Assembly: GCF_005222485.1 (NCBI RefSeq)
Contig: NZ_CP029078.1
Location: 1,116,001 to 1,180,000, forward strand
Length of the DNA: 64,000 nucleotides
Direction: 5' to 3'
Origin: Streptomyces griseoviridis
GTDB lineage: Bacteria; Actinomycetota; Actinomycetes; Streptomycetales; Streptomycetaceae
Under the pieces are notes generated by a model. The model saw only the letters and a list, made by a program, of their open reading frames with translations, was not told where the DNA came from and made no database searches. The position numbers and the translations under genes are program-made. Of this stretch, positions 1-8,016 are shown piece by piece (position 1 is the first letter of the stretch; each line of letters opens with the position of its first letter).

Positions 1-129
1 ACCGGCCCGGACGGCTCACCCACCCTCCTCGAAGGCGTGTGCACGGATGTCCTGCGGCGCCAGAAGGACGGCCGCTGGCTGATGGCCGTCGACCGTCCGG
101 TGGCCGCGAAGGGACTCGTCTCCGAATAG
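1..129 (+). CDS. C-terminal end of a SnoaL/NTF2-like (DUF4440-type) protein, partial
   Basis: An open frame enters from the left edge and stops with TAG at 127-129, giving 42 residues. The stretch TDVLRRQKDGRWLMAVDRP is typical of the last two beta strands of small NTF2-like cone-fold proteins (SgcJ/YybH/DUF4440), where a charged turn precedes a W-x-hydrophobic strand. Members include polyketide cyclase-like and self-resistance proteins, as well as many of unknown role. It sits at the edge of a group of biosynthesis-like genes. Only the tail is visible, so the family call is moderate and no activity can be assigned. Confidence 0.55.
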   Translation, partial: TGPDGSPTLLEGVCTDVLRRQKDGRWLMAVDRPVAAKGLVSE

Positions 130-154
130 GGCGCGGGTCCCCCGGCCCCACGCA

Positions 155-194
155 CGGAAGAACCCCCCGAACGCACCGCCGGGGGGTTCTTCCG
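155..194 (+). terminator. intrinsic terminator of the partial left-edge gene
   Basis: A perfect 14-bp stem (155-168 with 181-194) and a 12-nt loop are followed by a CCTTTT pyrimidine run. It lies 26 bp after the stop codon of the left-edge gene. Confidence 0.85.
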
Positions 195-230
195 CCTTTT
201 CGTCTTCTTCTCGGAACGCCCGGCACGTAC

Positions 231-398
231 GTGTGCGCGGGCGTTCCCTCTCATTTCTGCGCGCGGGCGTTCCCGCTCGTTCCCGTGCTCGGGAGTTCCC
301 GTTCGCTCCTTGTGCGCGGGCGCGACCGCCCGTTCCTGCGTGCGGCGTTCCCGGTCGTCCTTGTGTGCGGCGTTCCCGGTCGTTCCTGTGTGCCGGTC
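231..398. repeat. degenerate tandem repeats of about 25 bp
   Basis: About six to seven imperfect copies of a unit resembling GTGCGCGGGCGTTCCC plus 8-10 variable bases run head to tail. The last copies, GTGTGCGGCGTTCCCGGTCG, are the most alike. The array fills the space between two convergent terminators and its final unit merges into the left arm of the second one. No convincing gene is present here. Confidence 0.7.
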
Positions 399-430
399 CC
401 GCGGATCGTCTCCGCGGGCCGGCACACAGG
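385..430 (-). terminator. terminator of the flavin reductase gene
   Basis: A 20-bp stem with one bulged base (385-405 with 411-430) closes a 5-nt loop. It lies 14 bp beyond the stop codon of the minus-strand reductase gene. It has no U tract, as is common in Streptomyces. Confidence 0.75.
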
Positions 431-444
431 ACGACGCCGTGCGG

Positions 445-993
445 TCAGCGCGTGGACGGCTCCGGGCGGCCGAAAGAGCCGTTGACGAAGATCAGTTCGT
501 GACCGTCGCTGCCGCGCCCGGCCTCCAGCACCGTCCCTATGAAGATGGTGTGGTCGCCGAACGAGTGCGCGTCGGTCAGTTCGCACTCCACCCAGGCCAG
601 CGAGCCGGCGAGCAGCGGGGCGCCCGTGTGGGTGCCTGGCCACCACTCGATCCCGTCGAACTGCGCGGCACCGAGGGTGCGGTTCTTGTCGGCGAAGTGC
701 CGGGCGAGGGGCTCCTGTTCGGCTCCGAGGATGTTGACGGCGAACCGGCCGGAGTCGGTCAGCGCCTGGTGCATCACGGCGCCGTGGCCGACGCTGCACA
801 GCACCGAGGGCGGGTCGAGCGACACGGAGCTGAAGGCGTTCGCCGTCATGGCGTGCAGATGCTCCTGACCGACGGTGATGACCGTGACGCCGGTCGTGAA
901 ACGGGACATCACCTCCCTCAGCCGGCCGGGCCCCACCCAGCGCGGTGCGGAGGGGGAAGCCGAAGGGTCGAGTTCAGCGGACGCGGAATTCAT
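445..993 (-). CDS. flavin reductase (NADH:FMN/FAD oxidoreductase, HpaC/DIM6-NTAB family)
   Basis: This 182-residue protein matches the usual length of single-domain flavin reductases. The flavin-binding signature TANAFSSVSLDPP falls at residues 50-62, and later strands include FAVNILG and GDHTIFIGTVLEAG. Such enzymes deliver reduced flavin by diffusion to FMN-dependent or two-component monooxygenases, often tailoring enzymes in natural-product clusters. The start at 993 (ATG) is preceded by GGAGAAGG at good spacing. It is transcribed divergently from the aminotransferase across a 196-bp gap. A partner oxygenase probably lies outside the window, because the FAD enzyme at 13.2-14.6 kb looks like a single-component type. 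Confidence 0.88.
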   Translation of the reverse strand: MNSASAELDPSASPSAPRWVGPGRLREVMSRFTTGVTVITVGQEHLHAMTANAFSSVSLDPPSVLCSVGHGAVMHQALTDSGRFAVNILGAEQEPLARHFADKNRTLGAAQFDGIEWWPGTHTGAPLLAGSLAWVECELTDAHSFGDHTIFIGTVLEAGRGSDGHELIFVNGSFGRPEPSTR

Positions 994-1189
994 GCCACCT
1001 TCTCCGGGGGTCGTGGGGGCGCACGCGACCCGTGACAGAGACAAGGACGGGCCTGCGGATTCCTCAACGTACCGGCGCCCGGACGCGTCTCCTCCACCGT
1101 CGGGTAACCGGCGCACCGGCCGCCCGCGGGCGCCGCCGTGGTGACCGTGCCGTGAGTGCCGCCTTACCTCCCGGGCGCACCCTGTGGCC

Positions 1190-2806
1190 ATGACTCCCAC
1201 AGACTCCGCAGCGGCCCGGCCCGAGACCACCGAGCCGGAGCTCGCCGAACCGCACCTGCGTGCGGTGCTGGACACGGCGGGACTGGCCGTCGAGTACGTC
1301 CGGGCCCAGGACAACACGCTGTTTTGGCTCGACGAGGACGGCACCGAGATCGCCGTGACGGACTTCGCCGGCGGGTACGGCTCCGTCCTGCTCGGCCACA
1401 ACCGGCCCGAGATCGTCGAGCGCGCGAGGGAACTGCTGGCGTCAGGCACCCCGGTGCACGCGCAGTTCTCCAGCCACCCCTACGCCAACCGGCTCGCGGC
1501 CGAGCTGAACCGGATCGTGGGACGCGAACTGGACACCGACGAGCCGTACTTCGCCATCTTCGGCAATTCGGGCGCGGAGGCCGTCGAGGCCGCGATCAAG
1601 CACGCCGAGATGGACCGGGGCATGCGACTGGCGGCGCTGCGTGAGGAGTTGGCGCGGCACACCGCGAGCGTCCGCGCGGCGGTGGCGGCCGGCGAGGCGA
1701 AGGTGACCTCGCGGGCCCTCGCGGGTGCCGGGCTCGACGCGACGGCGCCCGGCGGTGACTTCGAGACACTCGCCGCCGAGTTGGAGCGTCACAACGCCGA
1801 ACTGTTCGCCAGGCCGCCGCTGTTCCTCAGCCTTGAGGGCGGCTTCCACGGCAAGCTGGCGGCGAGCGTGCAGCTGACCCACAACGAGGGGTACCGCGCC
1901 CCGTTCAAGGCGCTGGCGGCGCAGGCCCGTTTCGTGCCCCGTGAGCGGCCCGAGGCGCTGAAGGAGATCTGGGCCGAGGAGCGCGGCACACTCCGGGACG
2001 TGCGGGTCTTCGAGGGCCGGGTCGAGGTCACCGAGCGCGAGTTCCCCGCGTTCTGCGCCTTCCTGGTGGAGCCGATCCAGGGCGAGGGCGGCATCCACGT
2101 CCTGTCGGAGGAGTTCGCCGCGGAGATCCAGCGGTTCTGCGCGTCGATCGGGTGCCCGGTGATCGTCGACGAGATCCAGAGCGGCATGGGCCGCACCGGT
2201 GCCCTGCTGGCGAGTGCCCAGATCGGTCTGCGGGGCGACTACTACACGCTGGCCAAGACGCTGGGCGGCGGCATCGCCAAGACGTCGGTGATGCTGGTGC
2301 GACAGGCCTGGTACCGCGAGGAGTTCGAGATCGTCCACAGTTCGACGTTCGCGAAGGACAGTTTCTCCTGCCACATCGCGCTCAAGGTGCTCGAACTGCT
2401 CGAGGCGGACGGCGGCGCGGCCTACCGGCGGGCGGCCGAGCGGGGCGACGCGCTGCGCCGCACGCTGGAGTCGGTCGCCGCGGACTTCCCCGGCGTGGTC
2501 AAGGAGGTGCGGGGCCGTGGCCTGATGCTCGGCGTGGAGTTCCACGACCAGTCGGGGTCGGCGTCACCCGCGCTGCGGGAGGCCGCCGCCGGTGGTCTCT
2601 TCGGCTATGTGCTCGCCGGGCATCTGCTGCACCGGCACGCCATCCGCACGTTCCCGACCGCGAGCGCTCTCAACACCCTCCGTTTCGAACCGTCGCTGCT
2701 GCTGAGCGATGCCGAGATCGCCCGGCTCGACGGCGGTCTGCGGGACGTCTGCGCCATCATGCGCGACGCGGCCGGCGAACGGCTGGCAGCCGGCCGGGCC
2801 GGCTGA
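1190..2806 (+). CDS. class III PLP-dependent aminotransferase with a helical insertion
   Basis: 538 residues from ATG 1190; GTG 1184 would add two residues and neither has a clear ribosome binding site. The fold-type I signatures are present: GNSGAEAVEAAIKHA near residue 125, VDEIQSGMGRTG near 326, and the Schiff-base lysine K356 in LAKTLGGGIAK. The enzyme should transfer an amino group from an amino acid or amine to an aldehyde or ketone. Roughly 65 mostly helical residues are inserted at about 145-215, between the PLP-phosphate region and the LEGGFHGK segment, making it longer than ordinary ornithine/GABA aminotransferases (about 420-460). Divergent from a flavin reductase and beside SARP and thioesterase genes, it is a plausible biosynthetic aminotransferase. 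The substrate is unknown. Confidence 0.88.
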   Translation: MTPTDSAAARPETTEPELAEPHLRAVLDTAGLAVEYVRAQDNTLFWLDEDGTEIAVTDFAGGYGSVLLGHNRPEIVERARELLASGTPVHAQFSSHPYANRLAAELNRIVGRELDTDEPYFAIFGNSGAEAVEAAIKHAEMDRGMRLAALREELARHTASVRAAVAAGEAKVTSRALAGAGLDATAPGGDFETLAAELERHNAELFARPPLFLSLEGGFHGKLAASVQLTHNEGYRAPFKALAAQARFVPRERPEALKEIWAEERGTLRDVRVFEGRVEVTEREFPAFCAFLVEPIQGEGGIHVLSEEFAAEIQRFCASIGCPVIVDEIQSGMGRTGALLASAQIGLRGDYYTLAKTLGGGIAKTSVMLVRQAWYREEFEIVHSSTFAKDSFSCHIALKVLELLEADGGAAYRRAAERGDALRRTLESVAADFPGVVKEVRGRGLMLGVEFHDQSGSASPALREAAAGGLFGYVLAGHLLHRHAIRTFPTASALNTLRFEPSLLLSDAEIARLDGGLRDVCAIMRDAAGERLAAGRAG

Positions 2807-2829
2807 GGGGACACCTTCGGGACCCGCGT

Positions 2830-2888
2830 GGGCGGTTCCTGGTCCGCCGATCGGCCCGCCGGGCGGGCCAGGGGGCCGGGAACCGCCC
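2830..2888. terminator. first hairpin downstream of the aminotransferase
   Basis: GGGCGGTTCC at 2830-2839 pairs with GGAACCGCCC at 2879-2888 around a GC-rich loop that can fold further. It is the first of two hairpins in this convergent gap. Confidence 0.5.
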
Positions 2889-2933
2889 TCCAGCATGCCC
2901 GCCGGCGGTCGTCCGGGGTGCGGGCCGAGCGAC

Positions 2934-2991
2934 GGGAAGCGGCGGGGCGGGACCCTGATCCTGTGATCCGGGTCCCGCCCCGCCGCTTCCC
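2934..2991. terminator. bidirectional terminator between convergent genes
   Basis: A perfect 22-bp inverted repeat (2934-2955 with 2970-2991) has a 14-nt loop. It lies between the aminotransferase stop and the stop of the minus-strand gene ending at 3013, so it can serve both. Confidence 0.85.
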
Positions 2992-3012
2992 GTGCGCGTC
3001 CTGCGTCCGCGT

Positions 3013-3684
3013 TCACGGCCGCCCGCGGCCGACGGACGCGCCGGCCGACCGCTTCGGGGGACGCCCGGGGCGGGCCTCAGCCGCCGGCGAGGGGGCCGGG
3101 GCGGCGCCGGTGCGGATGGCGCGGGCCAGGACGCCGAGCGCCTCCGTGCCCGCGGGGTGGGCCGTCGGCAGCGTCACCGCCGCGCACTCCAGCAGCAGGG
3201 CCGCCGCGACGACCTGCTGTTCGGGGGTGGGCGGCGGCGTCACGAGGGCGGCGGGCGGCAGGCCCATGGCGTCGCGCAGCACGGCCTGGGCCCAGACGAG
3301 CAGTCCACGCCGGGGCGGGCGGTGCCGCGCGCCGCCGACCGGTCCCGGGGCGGGCAGAGCGGTCTCGAAGGCCCGCAGGATCGTCGGGGCGTATCTGGTG
3401 AGCAGCGCCACGGCCGACCCGTGCTCCGGCTGCGCGGGACGCGGCGGGCGGGGGCCGGCTGCCGCGGGGTCGACGGACGGCGGAGACAGCGGCGACGGCT
3501 GGGACCGCGAGGACGGAGGTACCGGAGGGGACGGCGGTACCGGCGGGCGGGCCGGGGTCCGTCCGGCGGCGCGCGCCCGGCGCAGCCCCGCGTCGAGTTC
3601 CTCGACGAATTCCCTGCCCACGAGCGCGGCCAGGGTGAACTCCGCACGCTGTGCGGGAGATGGCGTGGAGACGTCGGTATCCAT
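3013..3684 (-). CDS. hypothetical protein, Pro/Ala-rich
   Basis: 223 residues that I do not recognise. Residues 1-45 and about 95-200 look helical and rich in Ala and Leu. About 45-90 is a Pro/Ser linker dominated by PP and SP dipeptides. The C-terminus is basic and Pro-rich. There is no signal peptide or membrane segment. It starts 45 bp downstream of the SARP gene's stop on the same strand, so it may be its operon partner, although no good Shine-Dalgarno precedes ATG 3684. Codon bias in this frame is strongly GC3, which supports real coding. Function cannot be inferred. Confidence 0.5.
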   Translation of the reverse strand: MDTDVSTPSPAQRAEFTLAALVGREFVEELDAGLRRARAAGRTPARPPVPPSPPVPPSSRSQPSPLSPPSVDPAAAGPRPPRPAQPEHGSAVALLTRYAPTILRAFETALPAPGPVGGARHRPPRRGLLVWAQAVLRDAMGLPPAALVTPPPTPEQQVVAAALLLECAAVTLPTAHPAGTEALGVLARAIRTGAAPAPSPAAEARPGRPPKRSAGASVGRGRP

Positions 3685-3729
3685 GAGTCAAGGGAAGCAA
3701 GCGGGCGGCCCGTTGGGTTCACCCCTCGG

Positions 3730-6141
3730 TCACCGGTCCGCATGCCGGGCCACGAACGGTCCATGGTCGGACGGACGGCGGATCCCTCGCGCGCCATGGC
3801 GCGGGAAGGACGCCGGTGGGACGAAGTTCTCGGGCGTGTGCTGCTGGTCCGTGAAGCGCGTGACGAAGTCCTCCCGGGGCGTCGTCCAGCGCTCCAGGGT
3901 GAGGGTGCCCGCGTGGCGTTGCCCGCTGCCCCAGAAGGGCCGGCGTTCGAGCAGTTCGGGCCGGGCGGCGGCCATCACGAACAGGGGCGCGGGGCGCGCG
4001 GTGGCGACGAGCCTCTCCACGCAGTCCAGGAACGGGTCCTCGGAGCGGTGGACGTCGTCGAAGCAGAGCACGATGGGCCGTTCGCGGGCGGCCAGCGCCA
4101 CCACCTCGATCCAGCTGGCGTGCACCTCGTCGTGGCTGGTGCACCGGCCGGCCGGTCCCATCAGCGGGATGAGGTGGTACAGCAGCCGTTCGGCCGCTCC
4201 GCTGCCCGCCAGCCGGCGCACGGCCTCGGTGAATCGGCCGTCCACCCCCGCCCCTGGCGGCAGTCCGCAGCAGGCGGCGAGGATGTCGCGGGCCAGGCGC
4301 GGCGAGTTCCCCCCGCTGGCCGCCCCTCCGACGCGTATCACCCGCACCTCCGGTGAGACGTCGGTGACCTGCTGCTCGAAGTCCTCCAGGAACCGGGTCT
4401 TCCCGACGCCTTCCTCGCCGAGGATCGTCATGAGGTACGGCGCGGCGGTGCGGCGGCTGTGGTCCAACAGGTCCATGGTGATGGACAGTTCGTGCTCGTG
4501 GCCGACGGGTTCCTTCGGCGGCCCGGTGACGGTGCCCGCCGCGTCGGCCCAGGAGGACAGCGGGGGCAGCGGCGGCAGCGGGGAGAGCGGGCGCTCGTGT
4601 CCCGGTGCCTGCGGTGGTCTTCCGGAGCGGGCGGTGGAGTGCCGGTTCCTCGGCTCGGGGATGCGGGCGGCGTCGCCGCTGATGTGCACCTCGCCTGGCG
4701 GGACGGCGCCCAGCAGGGTCAGGGCGTCGTCGAGCAGCCGCCCGGCGACGGTGACCGGGACGGTCGGGTCGTGGGGGTCGTGGCGCACCAGCGCCGAGCC
4801 CGCGATCACGGCGGCGTGGAAGGTGGGCCCTGGTATGTCGGCGAAGCGGTCGCGTACGGCGAACGCGGCGGCCACGGCGTCGAGCGACGCCGCGCGGGGC
4901 TCGCCGCGCAGTCCGAACACGGCGACCGAGACATAGCCGAGGGAGCCGACGACGGTGCCGCCGAACTCCTCGACGCCGTCGGCGAACGCGTTGCCTGCGG
5001 CGTGCAGCGCCGGGGCGGTGCGGTCGTCGCCGAGCGCGTCGGTCTCGGCGGTGAACCCCGTGCGGACCAGGACGGCACTGACCTGACGGCGTTCGGTCAC
5101 CGGCCCGTCCGCCGTCCGCCGCCGCACGTCCTGGCCGGCGGCCGGCGGGGCGGGTGAGCCGCTGCCCGCCGGGTCCACCGGGTCCGCCGGGCGGGGCGCG
5201 GGCCGGTCCTGGGCCCGGTCCGCGCCGTGTGCGGCGGCGGAGGCGCGGGGGCTCGCCACGTGGAGTCCCCGTGCTTCCGGCGCGGTGTTCCCGGTCCGCG
5301 GGGCACCTTGCAGGGGGCGTACCTCCGCGAGGACGACGGGTTCCCCGCCGGTGACCGCGGGAGCGGCGAGCGCGGGGTCGTGGGTGAGGATGCTCTGCTG
5401 CAGCAACTGCAGTTCCCTGGAGGGTTCGAGGCCGTACTCCTCGACCAGCGCCCGGCGTACCCGGGTGAACGCGCTGAGGGCCTCGGCCTGCCGGCCGCAG
5501 CGGTAGAGGGCGAGCATGAGCTGCCTGCACAGCCGTTCGCGGAGCGGCTGTTCGGCGACGAGGGAGACGAGTTCGCCCAGGACGGCCTGGTGGCGTCCGC
5601 AGCGCAGTTCGGCTTCGAAGCGGTCCTCCATGACGTCCAGCCTCAGCTGTCCCAGCACGGTCAGTTCCGGCCAGGCGACGTCGTGTTCGGCGAGGTCCGC
5701 GAGGGCCGGTCCGCGCCACTCCGCGAGCGCCTCCCGCAGCAGCCGCGCGGCCTCCTCCGCGTCACCCGCGGCCAACCGGGCGCGGCCTTCGGCGACTTGC
5801 CGCTCGAACCGGTTGACGTCGAGGCTGCCGGAGTCGACGCGCAACAGGTATCCCGGTGCCTGGGTGAGCAGTTCGGGACGGCGGCTCCCCGGCGGATCCT
5901 CGTCGCCCGGCGGTGGACTGAGCAGGGCGCGCAGGCTCCAGATGGCGTTCTGCACGATCTTGCGGGCTGTGGCGGGGAGTTCTTCCTCCGGCCACAGCCC
6001 GGTGAGCATCTCGCTGGTGGCCACGACCCGGTTGGCCCGCAGCAACAGCAGTCCCAGCGCGGCGCGTTGCTTGAAGCCCCCCAGGGGGAGCACCTGGTCG
6101 TGGAACGACACCTCTAACGGACCCAGGATCCTGAACTGCAC
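3730..6141 (-). CDS. SARP-family transcriptional activator with cyclase-like and AAA ATPase regions
   Basis: 803 residues. The N-terminus (MQFRILGPLEVSF) is the OmpR-like winged helix of SARPs (about 1-95), followed by a BTAD helical repeat domain (about 95-245). A Pro/Ala-rich linker leads to residues 348-490, which resemble a class III nucleotidyl cyclase fold (ERRQVSAVLV, then GGTVVGSLGYVSVAVFG) but lack the metal-binding aspartates. A P-loop ATPase follows (EEGVGKTR, K581; Walker B LCFDD near 690). No TPR region follows, so the protein is shorter than typical large SARPs. Codon 9 is TTA (6115-6117), implying dependence on the bldA tRNA. SARPs usually activate a neighbouring biosynthetic cluster. 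The start MQFR is canonical. Confidence 0.85.
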   Translation of the reverse strand: MQFRILGPLEVSFHDQVLPLGGFKQRAALGLLLLRANRVVATSEMLTGLWPEEELPATARKIVQNAIWSLRALLSPPPGDEDPPGSRRPELLTQAPGYLLRVDSGSLDVNRFERQVAEGRARLAAGDAEEAARLLREALAEWRGPALADLAEHDVAWPELTVLGQLRLDVMEDRFEAELRCGRHQAVLGELVSLVAEQPLRERLCRQLMLALYRCGRQAEALSAFTRVRRALVEEYGLEPSRELQLLQQSILTHDPALAAPAVTGGEPVVLAEVRPLQGAPRTGNTAPEARGLHVASPRASAAAHGADRAQDRPAPRPADPVDPAGSGSPAPPAAGQDVRRRTADGPVTERRQVSAVLVRTGFTAETDALGDDRTAPALHAAGNAFADGVEEFGGTVVGSLGYVSVAVFGLRGEPRAASLDAVAAAFAVRDRFADIPGPTFHAAVIAGSALVRHDPHDPTVPVTVAGRLLDDALTLLGAVPPGEVHISGDAARIPEPRNRHSTARSGRPPQAPGHERPLSPLPPLPPLSSWADAAGTVTGPPKEPVGHEHELSITMDLLDHSRRTAAPYLMTILGEEGVGKTRFLEDFEQQVTDVSPEVRVIRVGGAASGGNSPRLARDILAACCGLPPGAGVDGRFTEAVRRLAGSGAAERLLYHLIPLMGPAGRCTSHDEVHASWIEVVALAARERPIVLCFDDVHRSEDPFLDCVERLVATARPAPLFVMAAARPELLERRPFWGSGQRHAGTLTLERWTTPREDFVTRFTDQQHTPENFVPPASFPRHGARGIRRPSDHGPFVARHADR

Positions 6142-6309
6142 GCTTGACTCCTCGTGGGCGAAGTGTGTGCCGACCCCGGGGTGCGGGCCGCGATCTGGCG
6201 TACGGCCCCGGTCAGGGCGGCCGGCATGGAGGCGATGACTGTCCCGTTCCTCTTCTCGCCACGGGCAGGGCCGGTGGTGCCGGCTCCCGTGCGGTGCCGC
6301 GCACAGGGG

Positions 6310-6368
6310 TCCCCCCGTTCCGGCGCCGCCGGAGGTGAGCGGGTGCGCGGGGCGTCGGGACGGGGGGA
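6310..6368 (-). terminator. possible terminator of the reductase-thioesterase operon
   Basis: TCCCCCCGT (6310-6318) pairs with ACGGGGGGA (6360-6368), with further partial pairing inside. It lies just beyond the thioesterase stop on the minus strand, in the 242-bp gap before the SARP gene. No other feature was seen in that gap. Confidence 0.45.
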
Positions 6369-6383
6369 ACGTCGTGCGGGGCG

Positions 6384-7178
6384 TTACCGGGCGCGTGGGG
6401 CGACCGGTCGGGACGGCAGCAGGCCGGCGATCGCCTCGGCCACCGTGTCGAGCTGGTCACCCAGGTAGAAGTGGCCCCCGGGGAACATCAGCGTCTCGGA
6501 CGTCGCCGAGGTCAGGTCGGCCCAGGCCGCCGCCGCCCGCTGCGGCACGAGGGGGTCGTCCGCCCCGACGAAGACGCTGAGCGGTGTGCTCAGCATCGGC
6601 TCGGCGGTCCAGCGGTAGTCGGCCAGCGCGGCGTAGTCGGCGCGCAGCACGGGCAGGGCGAGGGCGACGAGTTCGGGGTCGTCCAGCACGGCGGCGCCGG
6701 TGCCGCCGAGCCGTCGGACGGCCGCGAGGATCGCGTCGTCGCCGTCGAGCCGGTCGTGGGGGTCGGGGGTCGTCGTGGGCGCTCCGCGGCCGGAGAGGAT
6801 GAGCCGGGCCGGGGCGGGCGCGCCGTGGCGGGCGAGGACCCGGGCGGTCTCGTAGGCGACGAGGGCGCCCATGCTGTGGCCGAAGAGGGCGTACGGTCCG
6901 CGGGTGCCCTCCAGCAGCCGTTCGGCGATCCGTACCGCGAGCGCGGTCAGGCTGTGCTCCGGGGTCTCGTGTCTGCGGTCGTGCCGTCCCGGGTACTGGA
7001 CGGCGTACACGTCGAGGCGGGGTGCCAGCCGGCGGGCCAGTCCCGCGTAGCTTCCGGCGGCGCCGCCCGCGTGCGGGAAGCAGATCAGCCGCGTCCGGGG
7101 CGTGTCGTCGACGGGCCGGTGGTAACGCCGGAACCACCTGCTGTCCACGACGCTCGTTTCTGCGTTGCGCACGGTCAC
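6384..7178 (-). CDS. type II thioesterase (alpha/beta hydrolase, GrsT/RifR family)
   Basis: 264 residues, the usual size for stand-alone editing thioesterases. After about 25 residues the typical RLICFPHAGGAAGSY oxyanion segment appears. The nucleophile is S102 in GHSMGAL and the catalytic histidine is H236 in GGHFYLG, with VGADDPLVP supplying the Asp region. Such enzymes hydrolyse aberrant acyl groups from carrier proteins of PKS or NRPS systems. The GTG start at 7178 overlaps the TGA of the upstream reductase (GTGA) and follows GGGAG, so translation is coupled. No PKS or NRPS is in the window, which argues that the cluster it serves lies to the left. Confidence 0.9.
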   Translation of the reverse strand: MTVRNAETSVVDSRWFRRYHRPVDDTPRTRLICFPHAGGAAGSYAGLARRLAPRLDVYAVQYPGRHDRRHETPEHSLTALAVRIAERLLEGTRGPYALFGHSMGALVAYETARVLARHGAPAPARLILSGRGAPTTTPDPHDRLDGDDAILAAVRRLGGTGAAVLDDPELVALALPVLRADYAALADYRWTAEPMLSTPLSVFVGADDPLVPQRAAAAWADLTSATSETLMFPGGHFYLGDQLDTVAEAIAGLLPSRPVAPRAR

Positions 7179-7867
7179 TCTCCCAAGCAGTGGTGCGTGG
7201 CGGGTTCGTACGGTTCGGTCTCGCGGGCCCGGCGCAGGGCGCGGGCCCACCAGCCGAGCCGGTCGAGCATGGCGCGAGCGGCGTCGAGACCGGTGTTGAA
7301 GGGGCAGCCGGCGGTGTCGAGGCCGTTGTACCGGTCGAGGCGGTCCTGGTCGTGGTGGGCGTGGAAGCTGACGGTCTCGCGCACGGTCACGGCGTGCGCC
7401 TCGGCGAAGATCTGCCGGAGCTGGGCGACCGCGCACAGGCCGCTCGACGCTCCGCCGTAGGAGAGGAAGGCGACAGGCTTGGCGCGCCACTCCTCGTCGT
7501 ACCAGTCGATGGCGCTTTTCAGGGAGGCGGGGAAGCTCCGCTTGTACTCGGGGGTCACCACCACGAACGCGTCGGCCTCGGCCAGCCACGGTGCCAGGTC
7601 CTGGACGGCCTGTGGCTTGCACTCGGCGGGGTCCATGAACATCACGTCCGGCAGCCAGACGGTGTCGAGGTCGATGACATCGATATCAAAGTCGGTGCGC
7701 AGCCCCGCCTGGGAGGCCAGCCACTCGGCCGCCACGAGGCCGAACCGGCCGTGCCGCACGCTGCCGACGATGATCACCAGCCGCATCCGGTCCGTGCGCG
7801 TGTCCGGGTCCGCACCCGCGTCCACGTCGGTGCCCGCGTGCGTGTCCGTGCCCGTGTCCGTGTTCAA
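7175..7867 (-). CDS. NADPH-dependent FMN reductase (flavodoxin-like fold)
   Basis: 230 residues from a TTG start at 7867 chosen because AGGAGG sits 7 nt upstream; ATG 7786 is the fallback. The first 27 residues are a Thr/Asp/Gly low-complexity tail. The fold then begins with MRLVIIVGSVRHGRFG, the FMN-phosphate loop, and continues with FVVVTPEYKRSFPASLKSAIDW, the second flavin-contact loop, and SYGGASSG. The family reduces FMN or quinones with NAD(P)H. It is translationally coupled to the thioesterase and transcribed divergently from the second SARP gene across an intergenic region carrying three phased heptamers, so SARP activation is likely. It may supply reduced flavin to a tailoring oxygenase. 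Confidence 0.85.
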   Translation of the reverse strand: MNTDTGTDTHAGTDVDAGADPDTRTDRMRLVIIVGSVRHGRFGLVAAEWLASQAGLRTDFDIDVIDLDTVWLPDVMFMDPAECKPQAVQDLAPWLAEADAFVVVTPEYKRSFPASLKSAIDWYDEEWRAKPVAFLSYGGASSGLCAVAQLRQIFAEAHAVTVRETVSFHAHHDQDRLDRYNGLDTAGCPFNTGLDAARAMLDRLGWWARALRRARETEPYEPATHHCLGE

Positions 7868-7923
7868 CTGTTCGCCTCCTCGCGTGACGCCCCTCCCGCC
7901 GTAGATCACTGTGCGGCATGCCG

Positions 7924-7952
7924 CTTCGGATTCTCTTCGGACGCACTTCGGA
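7924..7952. promoter_or_regulatory. candidate SARP box: three 11-bp-phased CTTCGGA heptamers
   Basis: CTTCGGA occurs perfectly at 7924-7930, 7935-7941 and 7946-7952, each start exactly 11 bp apart. Direct heptamers phased by one helical turn are the classical binding pattern of SARP activators. The array lies between the divergent FMN reductase (start 7867) and the AfsR-type SARP gene (start 8017). Which promoter it serves is not decided by a clear -10 element. Confidence 0.75.
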
Positions 7953-8016
7953 AAGGCCGCCGGGAACGGCGTTTGCTGTAAGTCCACTGTGAACACTCTG
8001 AGTTAAGCTCGTGCAT

